A DNA stretch of 64,000 nucleotides, taken from positions 434,001 through 498,000 of the forward strand of contig NZ_JAMXKF010000001.1 of NCBI RefSeq assembly GCF_024220585.1, read 5' to 3'. The notes below the pieces were generated by a model. The model ran no database searches and was not told the DNA's origin. It worked only from the letters and a program-made list of their open reading frames with translations. This DNA comes from Dyadobacter diqingensis. Its GTDB lineage: Bacteria; Bacteroidota; Bacteroidia; Cytophagales; Spirosomataceae. This document shows positions 44,545-53,790 of this stretch, one piece after another (within the stretch, counting starts at the first letter, position 1; each line of letters begins with the position of its first letter). A program made the translations under genes and the position numbers.

Positions 44545-46122
44545 ATGAAATTATTTATAGATAAAAATAAATACAACATACTGGCTCTGAGTTGCCTGTT
44601 GACTTTCGCTACCTCGTGTACGGATTATATGGAAACGCTTAATCAGGATAAAAAACTGATAACGGACGAGCAGCTGGTTCAGGATGCCAACGAGGGAGGG
44701 ATTCTTCTTCCCCTGATGATGAACCGTATTGTATCCACTACCACCGGCGTACAAACCCAGCAGAACCTCCAGGCTGAATCCTACGCTGGTTATCTGGAAA
44801 CACCTACGCCTTTCCTGAACAATGAAAACACGACCACTTATTTCATGGTGGATGGCTGGAATAACACCGCATGGAACACTTCCACGCAAAATGTAATGGA
44901 TCAGTGGCTTCAAATGTGGAAAAAAGGGTATGAAACCAAATATCCCGATTTATACGCCATCGCTCTGATTATAAAGGTCACGGCTGCGCACCGCCTCGTA
45001 GATACTTTTGGCCCTTACCCTTATACAAAATACGGAACAGCGGCTCAGGTAACTTTTGATTCGGAAGAAGAGGCATATACTGCATTTTTCGCTGATCTGG
45101 ACAAAGCCATTGTAGCTTTAAAAGCTGCCGAGGCTGCCAATCCTAATGCCGACAAGACCCGTTTTGCCAAATGGGATAAATCCTCACTGGGAGGCGAATA
45201 CACCAACTGGATCAAACTGGCCAATACCATCAAACTTCGTCTGGCAATACGTATTTCAAAGGTCAAACCAGAGCTTGCCAAAACCCAGGCAGAAAAAGCC
45301 GTGGCTGCTGAAAATGGCGGATTGCTTGAAACCGTCGGCTTTTCAGTAACACCAACGACCACAAATCCGTATTACACCATGGCCAATGCATGGTCGGATA
45401 CGCGTCTGTCGGCGACAATCGAAACTTTCCTTTCAGGTTTTGCTGATCCGCGGTTACCCATCTATGCACTGCCCGCTACCGACGCAGCAGCGGCAGGAAA
45501 GATAAAAGGCATCCGGGCAGGATCGGAAAGACCGGAAAAGACAAGATATCAGTCGTTCTCTTTGCCTAACGTAACGACCACTTCCCCCGTAAAACAGGTT
45601 GATGTTGCTGAAAGTTATTTCCTTAAAGCCGAAGGCGCGCTGAGAGGCTGGAACATGGGCGGTACTGCGCAGGCATTTTATGAGGATGGCGTAAAAGCTT
45701 CCTTCAAAGCCAATGGTGCATCAGGTGCCGAAGCTTACCTGTTAGGAACAACCACTCAGATCAGCTTCGTAGATCCTAAAAACACAGCCAATAACTCGCC
45801 TGCATTAACCAAGATCACGGTTAAATGGGATGATACAGCGGATTTTGAAACAAAACTGGAACGGATCATCACTCAGAAATGGATTGCCCTTTATCCTGAA
45901 GGAACAGAAGCCTGGTCTGAATTCCGCAGAACCGGTTATCCAAAACTTTATCCGGTAGCAATTAGTAAAAACCCTGATCTGCCACTGGGCACTTTCATCA
46001 AACGTCTGACGTATCCGTCGGCAGTTACCAATTCAAGCGGTGATGCCGTCAAAGCAGCAGTAGCCGCACATTTGAACGGAAAAGATAGTGCTGCATCCCC
46101 AATCTGGTGGGATATAGATTAA
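44545..46122 (+). CDS. SusD/RagB-family substrate-binding lipoprotein, locus A
   Basis: A 525-residue surface lipoprotein with lipobox TFATSC (Cys at about residue 25). It has the SusD-like_2 layout: ETLNQDKKLITDEQLVQDAN, repeated TPR-type helices (LYAIALIIKVTAAHRLVDTFGPYPYTKYG), NWIKLANTIKLRLAIRIS, and the C-terminal ITQKWIALYPEGTEAWSEFR. SusD_2 members often work in loci for small or peptide-like substrates rather than large glycans. Co-transcribed with susC; followed by a terminator. Confidence 0.95.
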   Translation: MKLFIDKNKYNILALSCLLTFATSCTDYMETLNQDKKLITDEQLVQDANEGGILLPLMMNRIVSTTTGVQTQQNLQAESYAGYLETPTPFLNNENTTTYFMVDGWNNTAWNTSTQNVMDQWLQMWKKGYETKYPDLYAIALIIKVTAAHRLVDTFGPYPYTKYGTAAQVTFDSEEEAYTAFFADLDKAIVALKAAEAANPNADKTRFAKWDKSSLGGEYTNWIKLANTIKLRLAIRISKVKPELAKTQAEKAVAAENGGLLETVGFSVTPTTTNPYYTMANAWSDTRLSATIETFLSGFADPRLPIYALPATDAAAAGKIKGIRAGSERPEKTRYQSFSLPNVTTTSPVKQVDVAESYFLKAEGALRGWNMGGTAQAFYEDGVKASFKANGASGAEAYLLGTTTQISFVDPKNTANNSPALTKITVKWDDTADFETKLERIITQKWIALYPEGTEAWSEFRRTGYPKLYPVAISKNPDLPLGTFIKRLTYPSAVTNSSGDAVKAAVAAHLNGKDSAASPIWWDID

Positions 46123-46134
46123 CCGTTTAAAAAC

Positions 46135-46170
46135 TGCCTTCCGGAACCACTCGCCGGAAGGCAATTTTTA
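46135..46170 (+). terminator. Terminator after the locus A SusD gene
   Basis: TGCCTTCCGG at 46135-46144 pairs perfectly with 46154-46163, followed by ATTTTTA. It separates susCD from the enzyme genes, implying a separate promoter for the latter within 46171-46361. Confidence 0.8.
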
Positions 46171-46361
46171 AAAGCATTAAACCAATATAAAAAATCACCA
46201 AAAACAGCATAAACAAAATATTATTTGCGCAATTTTTACAATCAAAAAAATTAATTACCAGCAAAAAGAGTATTTTCGCATATTTCCTGCATCCTTTCTC
46301 TGTTCATCCGTCAAACGCGTTTTGACACCCCCTTATCACTTTTATTCAGTCCTGTTACATT

Positions 46362-47582
46362 ATGATAAACCGTAGAGATTTAATTAAGCATTTATCCACT
46401 TTCCCTCTTTTGGGTGGATTTTTGGGACAAGGAAATATCGAATCTATTGGATTCACGGCCAAGCTTCCGGCCCGGAATCTGGCAAAGGAACTGGGCATCC
46501 GCACATTTGTGAATGCCGCGGGTACCTACACGTTTATGACGGGTTCTCTGATGCAGGACGAAGTAGTTGAGGTGATTCAGGGAGCAGCTAAGGAATTTAT
46601 GATTCTGGACGAAGTTCAGACAAAAGTCGGAGAGAAAATTGCCGCACTTACACACGCAGAAGCAGCCGTTGTTACAGCGGGTTGCTTTTCTGCATTAACG
46701 TTGGGACTTGCAGGCGTTTTAACCGGCATGGACCAAAAGAAAGTAGAAGCTCTTCCGCATCTGGAAGGTACAGGAATGAAATCAGAAGTGATCATTCAGA
46801 AAGGCCATAGCATCGGCTATTCTCACGCTTTGACCAACGCGGGTGTTAAGATGGTGGAAATCGAAACACTGGAAGAGCTGGAAAAGGCGATTAATGAAAA
46901 AACGGCCTTGATGTGGTTTCTGCATATTCAATCCGACAAAGGAAAAATTATGCACGAAAAATGGCTTGAAGTGGCCAAAAAGCACGGTATCCCAACCATG
47001 ATCGACATGGCTGCCGATGTTCCGCCGGTTGAAAACCTGTGGAGATTTAATGACCTTGGTTTTGATCTGGTTTGTGTTTCGGGTGGAAAAGCAATGCGCG
47101 GCCCGCAAAGTGCCGGAATTTTGATGGGCAAAAAACATCTGATCGAAGCAGCAAGATTGAGCATGCCGCCACGTGGTTCAACCATCGGGCGAGGCATGAA
47201 AGTAAATAAGGAAGAAATTCTGGGCATGTATGTGGCCCTTGACAACTTCGTTAAGATGGACCACAAAAAGGAGTGGAAAATGTGGGAAGACCGCGCTGCG
47301 CTGATCGCCAACGCAGCAAAAAGCGTTAAAGGTGTCAATGTTGAAACTTTCGCTCCGGAGCTTGGAAACCATACCCCCACCCTGCGGATTTCATGGGACG
47401 CGACCAAGGTGAATCTGCCGGTTAAAATGTTGCAGGAAAATCTTCGCAATGGAAATCCGTCGATTGAAATCATGCCTGGTGAAAATAACACGCTAACGAT
47501 CACCACCTGGATGCTTAAACCCGGCGAGGAGAAAATCGTGGCAAACCGGCTAAAAGAAGAATTGTCAAAAGCGGCTGTTTAA
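46362..47582 (+). CDS. Exported SelA-like PLP-dependent enzyme (ammonia-lyase type), locus A
   Basis: A 406-residue fold-type I PLP enzyme of the SelA / D-glucosaminate-6-phosphate ammonia-lyase superfamily (COG1921). The PLP lysine is K243 in VSGGKAMRGPQSAGI. Other family blocks: LGIRTFVNAAGTYTFMTGS, EAAVVTAGCFSALTLGLAG, MIDMAADVPPVENL. The N-terminus carries a twin-arginine-like signal (NRRDLIKHLS, then FPLLGGFLG), which would export the folded holoenzyme. It is unlikely to make Sec-tRNA. More likely it eliminates ammonia from an amino-sugar acid or amino acid, an enamine-forming reaction that fits the RidA genes nearby. First of the enzyme-gene run. Confidence 0.88.
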   Translation: MINRRDLIKHLSTFPLLGGFLGQGNIESIGFTAKLPARNLAKELGIRTFVNAAGTYTFMTGSLMQDEVVEVIQGAAKEFMILDEVQTKVGEKIAALTHAEAAVVTAGCFSALTLGLAGVLTGMDQKKVEALPHLEGTGMKSEVIIQKGHSIGYSHALTNAGVKMVEIETLEELEKAINEKTALMWFLHIQSDKGKIMHEKWLEVAKKHGIPTMIDMAADVPPVENLWRFNDLGFDLVCVSGGKAMRGPQSAGILMGKKHLIEAARLSMPPRGSTIGRGMKVNKEEILGMYVALDNFVKMDHKKEWKMWEDRAALIANAAKSVKGVNVETFAPELGNHTPTLRISWDATKVNLPVKMLQENLRNGNPSIEIMPGENNTLTITTWMLKPGEEKIVANRLKEELSKAAV

Positions 47583-47624
47583 AACAGCGATCAAAGATAT
47601 TATTCCTAAACCCAATTTTTAAAA

Positions 47625-48875
47625 ATGAAGTGCAAGTCCTTTCTAATCTGTTGCCTGTTATGCCTGAACAGCTTCCTTGCAAGTGCTCAGACCTACACCT
47701 TGCTGATCAAGGGCGGAACAGTAATTGACCCTAAAAATAACCTTAACCAACTTATGGATGTGGGTATTTTTGAGGGGAAAGTTAAAACGATTGCAAAGGA
47801 TATTGACCCAAAAGAAGCCAAACAGGTAGTGAATGCGAAGGGGATGTACGTAACGCCAGGTCTCATTGACATCCACGGCCATGTTTTTTTCGGCACCCAG
47901 CCAGACCATTATCTGAGTAATGGTCTGCTGGCGCTGCCACCCGACGGATTCACGTTCCGGGTTGGTGTCACAACCATCGTCGATGCCGGTGGCGCGGGCT
48001 GGGAATCTTTTCCTGAATTTAAAAAGAACGTGATCCTGAGCTCAAAAACGCGGGTACTTTCCTTTCTTAATATTGTCGGACAAGGAATGCGTGGCGGCAA
48101 CTACGAACAGGATACAAGTGATATGGATCCGCAGATGGCGGCAGCCGTTGCGATCAAAAACAAAAACGATATCGTTGGCTTTAAGGTAGCACACTTTATC
48201 GGACCCGACTGGACACCGATAAAACGTGTGGTTGAAGCAGGAAAACTGGCCAATATGCCCGTGATGATCGACTTTGGAGGCAACAATCCTCCCCTTTCTC
48301 TTGAAACTTTATTTATGAAATACCTTCGTCCGGGAGATATTTTCACACATGCCTATACCCTGCTTGATGGCAATACGCGGGAGACGATCGTCGATGAAAA
48401 AACGCAGAAGGTGAAGCCATTTGCACTTGACGCCCGTAAAAAGGGAATCATTTTCGATGTGGGTTACGGAGGCGCCAGCTTTAATTATTCTCAGGCAATT
48501 CCGGCGATTAAAAGCGGATTTTACCCCAATACCATAAGCACCGATTTACACACCGGAAGCATGAACGGCTCCATGAAAGACATGCTGAGCATCATGTCAA
48601 AATTTCTGGTGATGGGTATTGATCTTCCAACGGTTATCAGGGAAAGTACCTGGGCGCCGGCGCAGGTTATCAAACGGGAAAACCTCGGGCATATATCCGA
48701 AAATGCCATCGCCGATGTCGCTGTTTTTTCGATGCGGGAAGGGAATTTCGGCTTTTATGACAAAACAGGTTATAAAATGGAAGGCAAACAAAAACTGGAA
48801 TGTGAAATGACCATAAAAGGCGGCAAGATCGTTTATGACTTAAACGGTATCGCGCTACCAACGGCCGCGAAATAA
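47625..48875 (+). CDS. Exported amidohydrolase, COG3964 (EF_0837/AHA_3915) type, locus A
   Basis: A 416-residue amidohydrolase-superfamily enzyme with a signal peptide ending ASA before QTYTLLIKGG. The metal ligands H84 and H86 are in GLIDIHGHVFFG. The bridging carboxylated lysine is probably in VGFKVAHF, a third ligand His in GDIFTHAY, and the catalytic Asp in ISTDLHTGS. COG3964 proteins are often misannotated as dihydroorotases and commonly lie beside SelA-like genes. Deacylation of an N- or O-acyl substrate is the likely role. Lies 42 bases after the PLP enzyme gene. Confidence 0.88.
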   Translation: MKCKSFLICCLLCLNSFLASAQTYTLLIKGGTVIDPKNNLNQLMDVGIFEGKVKTIAKDIDPKEAKQVVNAKGMYVTPGLIDIHGHVFFGTQPDHYLSNGLLALPPDGFTFRVGVTTIVDAGGAGWESFPEFKKNVILSSKTRVLSFLNIVGQGMRGGNYEQDTSDMDPQMAAAVAIKNKNDIVGFKVAHFIGPDWTPIKRVVEAGKLANMPVMIDFGGNNPPLSLETLFMKYLRPGDIFTHAYTLLDGNTRETIVDEKTQKVKPFALDARKKGIIFDVGYGGASFNYSQAIPAIKSGFYPNTISTDLHTGSMNGSMKDMLSIMSKFLVMGIDLPTVIRESTWAPAQVIKRENLGHISENAIADVAVFSMREGNFGFYDKTGYKMEGKQKLECEMTIKGGKIVYDLNGIALPTAAK

Positions 48876-48913
48876 GCAAATCATTCATCTTAAAGCATTT
48901 AACAAAAATCTGC

Positions 48914-49465
48914 ATGAAAAAGACTTACAATTCATTTCTTCTGGTTCCGGTTTTGACACTTTGCTGCACACTGGTTTCATTAACGTCTCAGGCGCAAACG
49001 GTGACGGATTACGAAGCCCGGATCAAAGAAAAAAACATCCGACTGATCAAACCCGTCGCCCCGATCGCCAATTATGTAAAGGCTGTTCAGGTTGGCAATC
49101 TGGTGTACCTATCCGGCCACGGACCCGACAAACCGGAAGGCGGACAAATGATCGGAAAAGTGGGGACTGAACTGACCCTGGAACAGGGAAAAGAAGCAGC
49201 TCGTCTGACCGGTATTTCATTGATATCGACCTTGAAAGGTTTTCTAGGCGGTGATTTAAACAAAGTAAAAAGAATCGTAAAACTGCTGGGTATGGTTAAT
49301 TCCACCCCGGATTTCAGTCAGCATCCGATGGTTATCAACGGCTGTTCTGATCTGTTGGTGGAAATTTTCGGGGAGAACGGCAAACATGCACGCTCAGCCG
49401 TGGGCATGGGCTCTTTACCTGGCAATATCCCCGTCGAAATCGAAATGATCGTCGAGCTGAAATAA
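48914..49465 (+). CDS. Exported RidA/YjgF-family protein (first type)
   Basis: A 183-residue protein with a Sec signal peptide (about 1-28, SLTSQAQ) and a RidA-like trimer-forming domain. Seen: IANYVKAVQVGNLVYLSGHGP, then the active-site region KHARSAVGMGSLPGNIPVEIEM with the conserved arginine that binds the carboxylate of imines. RidA proteins hydrolyse enamine/imine products of PLP enzymes, and this one would do so in the periplasm. It is a different RidA subtype from those at 53266 and 61187. Confidence 0.9.
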   Translation: MKKTYNSFLLVPVLTLCCTLVSLTSQAQTVTDYEARIKEKNIRLIKPVAPIANYVKAVQVGNLVYLSGHGPDKPEGGQMIGKVGTELTLEQGKEAARLTGISLISTLKGFLGGDLNKVKRIVKLLGMVNSTPDFSQHPMVINGCSDLLVEIFGENGKHARSAVGMGSLPGNIPVEIEMIVELK

Positions 49466-49528
49466 CAAAAACAGTACCCTCTTAATCAAAATTCTTAATT
49501 CCATTCGGCACCCCTAAACCCGTCGATC

Positions 49529-51247
49529 GTGAACTTGAAACTGGCTTCCTCGCTAATCGTTATTTTTTTTGCCGGATTTGTTACCCGTCCCGATCCGGAA
49601 GTAGTCAACGCCAAAAACGGCGGTCTTTTTCTACCGGAAGGCTTTGAAGCAACTGTGGTTGTGGACAGCCTTCCCGGCCGGGCCCGTCACATCGCCGTCA
49701 ACGACAACGGCGATATTTACGTAAAAGCAAGATTTGCGGAAAAGGATGAATCCGTGATCGCCCTGCGCGACACCAATCACGACGGGCGGGCTGACATCAT
49801 CAAAAGGTTCGGCGGATCTGCCAAAGAGCGCGGTTACGGAACCGGTATGCGGATTCACAACGGTTATCTGTATTTCAGCTCCGAACTTGTCGTATACCGG
49901 TATAAACTTACGCCCGGCGAGCTCGTTCCGCAAAGCGAACAGGAAGTTATCTTAACCGATGACCACGCCCATGGCATGCACGAGCACATCGCCAAACCGC
50001 TTGCTTTTGACAGTAAAGGCAACATGTATGTTCCTTTCGGTGCCCCTTCCAACGCCTGCGAAGAGCTGTTCAGAAAACCCAATTCCAAAGGAATGACGCC
50101 ATGTCCGTTTCTGGAAGACCACGGCGGCGTATGGCGTTTTGATGCCAATAAATTAAACCAGACCCAAAAAGACGGATATAAATTTGCCACCGGAATCCGG
50201 AGTGTGGTGGCTATTGACTGGAATAAATCAGACGATAACCTGTACCTTGTCCAGCACGGCCGGGATGATCTGCTGCGGTTATGGGCAGGACTTTACACGC
50301 CATGGCAAAGTGCTGTTTTGCCTGCCGAAGAATTTGTCCGTGTTAAAGACGGAAGCAACGTCGGCTGGCCATATTGTTACTTTGATCAGATGCAGCAAAA
50401 GAAAGTCCTGGGACCGGAATATGGCGGGGATGGAAAAATGGTTGGCGACTGTGACCAATATGAAAAACCACTTCTGGGTTTTCCCGGACACTGGGCTCCC
50501 AATGACCTGTTGTTTTATCAGGGCAGCCAGTTCCCTGAACGTTACCGAAACGGCGCGTTCATTTCTTTCCACGGCTCTACAAACCGGGCACCCTACCCTC
50601 AGGCAAGTTACATCATCGGATTTGTACCGTTTAAGGATGGACAACCCTCTGGTGGCTGGGATATTTTTGCAGACGGTTTTGCGGGTATAGATCCAATCGT
50701 CAATACAAGTGACGCTGCCTACCGCCCAATGGGAATCGCTATGGGGCCGAATGGCTCACTTTATTTCGCAGAAACAGAAAAAGGAAAGATATGGAAGATT
50801 ACCTACACGGGTGATAAATCCAAATTTACAACCACTGCTCTGGCACAAATGGAAAAGCGCAAATCGATGTCGCATATCCGCACACCCGACGTGGTTAACG
50901 ACAATCTGGATAAAGACAAGCCCGTCGCCGGAGGCAAGGTTTACAGCGTTTATTGTGCCGCATGTCACCAGCGAAACGGCATGGGCGATTCACAAAGATT
51001 CCCCCCACTGGCCGGTTCTGAATGGGTCAATGGCGATAAGAAAAAGCTGATGGAAATTATGCTCAAAGGACTTGAAGGCCCCATTGAAGTAAAAGGGCTT
51101 CCCTATAACAACATCATGCCTTCCCACAGTTTTCTGAGCGATGAGGAAATAGCGCAGGTGCTGACCTTTATAAGACAGAGCTTTGGAAACAATGCTGCCG
51201 CTATCGAGGCAGACGAAATAAAAAAAGCAAGACATGCACTGAAATAA
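49529..51247 (+). CDS. PQQ-type sugar (sorbosone-like) dehydrogenase fused to cytochrome c
   Basis: A 572-residue exported protein from GTG 49529 (no nearby ATG; hydrophobic signal at about 5-18). The propeller domain (about 30-440) resembles L-sorbosone/soluble aldose dehydrogenases. Seen: PEGFEATVVVDSLPGRARHI, VQHGRDDLLRLW, GSNVGWPYCYFD, MGIAMGPNGSLYFAETEKGK. A C-terminal cytochrome c domain (about 460-555) has haem-binding C476-AA-C479-H480. It would oxidise a sugar or aldehyde with PQQ and pass electrons to its own haem. PQQ is inferred from the family only. Confidence 0.85.
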   Translation: MNLKLASSLIVIFFAGFVTRPDPEVVNAKNGGLFLPEGFEATVVVDSLPGRARHIAVNDNGDIYVKARFAEKDESVIALRDTNHDGRADIIKRFGGSAKERGYGTGMRIHNGYLYFSSELVVYRYKLTPGELVPQSEQEVILTDDHAHGMHEHIAKPLAFDSKGNMYVPFGAPSNACEELFRKPNSKGMTPCPFLEDHGGVWRFDANKLNQTQKDGYKFATGIRSVVAIDWNKSDDNLYLVQHGRDDLLRLWAGLYTPWQSAVLPAEEFVRVKDGSNVGWPYCYFDQMQQKKVLGPEYGGDGKMVGDCDQYEKPLLGFPGHWAPNDLLFYQGSQFPERYRNGAFISFHGSTNRAPYPQASYIIGFVPFKDGQPSGGWDIFADGFAGIDPIVNTSDAAYRPMGIAMGPNGSLYFAETEKGKIWKITYTGDKSKFTTTALAQMEKRKSMSHIRTPDVVNDNLDKDKPVAGGKVYSVYCAACHQRNGMGDSQRFPPLAGSEWVNGDKKKLMEIMLKGLEGPIEVKGLPYNNIMPSHSFLSDEEIAQVLTFIRQSFGNNAAAIEADEIKKARHALK

Positions 51248-51288
51248 TAACAGAAGTACAATTCCTAAATCCATAATAAGTTCGTTAA

Positions 51289-51729
51289 ATGATTTTATAC
51301 AAAAAGATAGCCGCAAGCTTTTTAATTTCTGCGGGAATCGGGGTCGTTGGTTTGTCCTCGTTTACCATCAATAACCAACCTGCACATCCACACATGCAGG
51401 ACCGCTGGATTGCGCCGGTATGGGCAGATACACTCAAAAGTCCGTACCATGACGAACCGCTTACGCTGGCCAACGGAGAAGAACTTTTTGGATTATACTG
51501 CGCTTCATGCCATGGAGAAAGTGGTTACGGAGACGGTGCTGCGGGTGGAGCATTAGGCCAGAAACCAGCTAATTTTCACGACTCACTCGTTAAAAAACAG
51601 TCCGATGGGGCACTGTTCTGGAAGATGTCAAACGGAAAAGGAAATATGCCTCCTTTTCAGGATGTTTTTACTGCCGAACAACGCTGGCAGCTTGTTGCTT
51701 ATCTGAGAAAATTATCCGTAACCGAATAA
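51289..51729 (+). CDS. Periplasmic cytochrome c
   Basis: A 146-residue exported mono-haem cytochrome. The N-terminal hydrophobic segment (about 8-25, ASFLISAGIGVVGLSSF) is a signal or anchor. The haem motif is C71-AS-C74-H75 (GLYCASCHGESGYGDG), with a likely methionine ligand in GKGNMPPFQDVF. It sits between two PQQ-type dehydrogenases with short gaps (41 and 19 bases), so it is the likely electron carrier from them to the respiratory chain. Confidence 0.9.
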   Translation: MILYKKIAASFLISAGIGVVGLSSFTINNQPAHPHMQDRWIAPVWADTLKSPYHDEPLTLANGEELFGLYCASCHGESGYGDGAAGGALGQKPANFHDSLVKKQSDGALFWKMSNGKGNMPPFQDVFTAEQRWQLVAYLRKLSVTE

Positions 51730-51748
51730 CCCTTTCCGAGTTAATACC

Positions 51749-53230
51749 ATGAAAAATTCCATGAACCAGATCGCTAAAAATGGACTTTTAGCACTTTCCC
51801 TGTTATCCATACCGCTAACAAATTTCGCACAGGGAGGCCGGGACCAGCCAACATTAACGCCCCACGCATTGCGCGACGACATTAAAGTCGAAGCGTATAT
51901 GAAAGTTGAACCCGAAGCCGTACGTCTGATTATAAATCCCGTAAGTGGCGATATGTACTACACCAGTTTCGATGGAGACGTTTATCACATTGTAAATAAA
52001 GAAGGCCAGCCCACCAGTGTGAAATTACTGACCGCCGCCGACCACGGAATCACGCGTTTGCAGGGTGCGGCTTTCCATAAAAACACACTTTTTCTGGCCG
52101 GAAATATCAATGTCAATAACAACAAAGGAAATAAGGGAAGAATGGTCCGTTACGAAATTACACCGGACGATTCGAAACCTGAAATGAGTGTTGTTTTTAA
52201 CACTGTGGAGTACGGTGCCAATAAAACCACTTTTGACCACGGCTGGAATGCTTTGGAGATAAGTCCTGATGGCAAATACATCATGGTCAACTCCGGCGCC
52301 CGTACCGACCACGGCGAAGTGCAGGACAATGGCGGCATTTACCCCAATGCCCGCGACAAGGCATTGACAACAAAAATTTACAGTTTCCCGATCAATTCAA
52401 AAGATCTGCTGCTCGTTGATGATACGGATAAGTTAAAAGAGCAGGGGTACATTTTTGCCGAAGGAATCCGTAACGCTTACGACATGGCGTACGATAAAAA
52501 AGGTAATCTTTTCGCTGTTTCAAACTCCGGCGATTACGATCACCCTGAGGATATGTTCTGGGTTCGTCAGGGGCATCATTACGGGTTTCCGTGGGTAATG
52601 GGCGGCATCGACAATCCGCAGCAAAACCCTGACTGGCAGCCGAATCCGGAGACTGATCCTTTCCTGAGTAAATTCGCTTTTGCGTGGTTAATGAAATATT
52701 TCCACAACGACCCCGAATTCCCAAAACGCCCTGCCGGCGTAACTTTTACGCCTGCGGTACAGAATCTGGGACCTGATGCCAATGAATACCGCGATCGTAA
52801 AACCGGTGTTGTGATGGATGGCGATACCACGGGCGTTACCGTTGGCACTTTTAACGCTCACTCCTCTCCTTTGGCTTTAATTTTTGACAAGGATGAAGTA
52901 CTTTCAAAAGAATTTAAAGGCGACGGCTTTGTCATGCGTTATGCCGGAGGCGGGCGGACTGGCTCTGCCAACCCGAATCCGCTCAGAAAACAAGGTAAAG
53001 ATCTGCTTCATTTACACATGATTTATGATAAAAAAGCAGACAATTACAAAGTTAAAACAACCCGGATAGTCGATAACTTCACAAGCCCAACTGATGCTGT
53101 ACTGATCGGCAACGACATGTACATCATTGAATACGGAGGTAAACAGGGCGGTACAAAATCGGGTGGTACACTTTGGAAAATTACATTGCCGGGCGACGCC
53201 AAAGCATTGAAAAAAATGAAGCGCGCATAA
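51749..53230 (+). CDS. Exported PQQ-type sugar dehydrogenase-like propeller protein
   Basis: A 493-residue protein with a signal peptide (about 1-29, LTNFAQ). It has a glucose/sorbosone dehydrogenase-type six-bladed propeller: GITRLQGAAFHKNTLFLAGN, HGWNALEISPDGKYIMVNSG, FAEGIRNAYDMAYDKKGNLF, WVRQGHHYGFPWVMGG, and the C-terminal DAVLIGNDMYIIEYGGKQGG. No haem motif. It would use the cytochrome c encoded just upstream. Distinct in sequence from the fused dehydrogenase, so the two may act on different substrates or successive oxidation states. Confidence 0.85.
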   Translation: MKNSMNQIAKNGLLALSLLSIPLTNFAQGGRDQPTLTPHALRDDIKVEAYMKVEPEAVRLIINPVSGDMYYTSFDGDVYHIVNKEGQPTSVKLLTAADHGITRLQGAAFHKNTLFLAGNINVNNNKGNKGRMVRYEITPDDSKPEMSVVFNTVEYGANKTTFDHGWNALEISPDGKYIMVNSGARTDHGEVQDNGGIYPNARDKALTTKIYSFPINSKDLLLVDDTDKLKEQGYIFAEGIRNAYDMAYDKKGNLFAVSNSGDYDHPEDMFWVRQGHHYGFPWVMGGIDNPQQNPDWQPNPETDPFLSKFAFAWLMKYFHNDPEFPKRPAGVTFTPAVQNLGPDANEYRDRKTGVVMDGDTTGVTVGTFNAHSSPLALIFDKDEVLSKEFKGDGFVMRYAGGGRTGSANPNPLRKQGKDLLHLHMIYDKKADNYKVKTTRIVDNFTSPTDAVLIGNDMYIIEYGGKQGGTKSGGTLWKITLPGDAKALKKMKRA

Positions 53231-53265
53231 AATCATATCCTTAACAAAACTTAATCCATAAGAAG

Positions 53266-53721
53266 ATGAAAACGGAAAGAAGATCAATCCTTAAAAAATT
53301 ATTCACCTCCATCGCCGGTGTAGCAGGTTTGGGAACGGTTGCCAACGCAGCCGAAAGCGCGCCCGAAAAAGAAGTTGGAAATATCACAACGGTGCAGGAT
53401 GTCCCTTTGTTCTCAGGCCATACCAAATTCAACAACATGGTGTTCATTGCCGGAAAAGGCGCCCACTTTGAAGGTGATATCACAGCCCATACCAAACACG
53501 TTCTGGACGAACTTGAAAAAGAACTGATCGCGGCAGGTTCTTCCATGAGCAAAGTTTTAAAATGCAGCGTTTTCCTTCACGACCTGAACGACTACAAAGC
53601 TATGAATGAGGCATATAAAGGACGATTCGGAGCTAAACCGCCGGTTCGCACGACGGTTGCAGTTTATGGAGGCGTACCAGGCAATTCTTTGGTTGAAATT
53701 GACTGTATCGCCTACATCTAA
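53266..53721 (+). CDS. RidA-family protein with twin-arginine-like signal, locus A
   Basis: A 151-residue protein. The N-terminus ERRSILKKLF followed by a short hydrophobic stretch and ANAAES is a twin-arginine-type signal. The RidA domain (about 40-151) reads FIAGKGAHFEGDITAHTKHV, VLKCSVFLHDLNDYKAMNEA, and PPVRTTVAVYGGVPGNSLVE with the carboxylate-binding R128. From about residue 44 onward it is identical to the locus B copy at 61187 except one Ala/Asp change. Last gene of locus A; a hairpin at 53751-53790 follows. Confidence 0.92.
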   Translation: MKTERRSILKKLFTSIAGVAGLGTVANAAESAPEKEVGNITTVQDVPLFSGHTKFNNMVFIAGKGAHFEGDITAHTKHVLDELEKELIAAGSSMSKVLKCSVFLHDLNDYKAMNEAYKGRFGAKPPVRTTVAVYGGVPGNSLVEIDCIAYI

Positions 53722-53750
53722 CCACTCCGGTTAAGATTTACAAAAAAGTC

Positions 53751-53790
53751 ATCCCACTGAATTTCTGTTATTTAGGCGATTCGGTGGGAT
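53751..53790 (+). terminator. Likely terminator at the end of locus A
   Basis: ATCCCACTGAAT (53751-53762) pairs with ATTCGGTGGGAT (53779-53790) with one mismatch and a 16-base loop, followed by TTATTTC. The sequence from 53791 to 53939 is very AT-rich and shows no gene. Confidence 0.6.

Noticed and set aside
46362..47582. Selenocysteine biosynthesis (SelA) role for the SelA-like enzymes
   Set aside because: No selB, selD, tRNA-Sec or SECIS-like feature is in the window. There are two copies with export signals next to amidohydrolase and RidA genes, which fits a catabolic lyase rather than Sec synthesis.
47625..48875. Dihydroorotase for pyrimidine synthesis
   Set aside because: The protein has a signal peptide and COG3964-like sequence, is duplicated and sits in a SusCD locus. 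A cytoplasmic pyrimidine enzyme does not fit.
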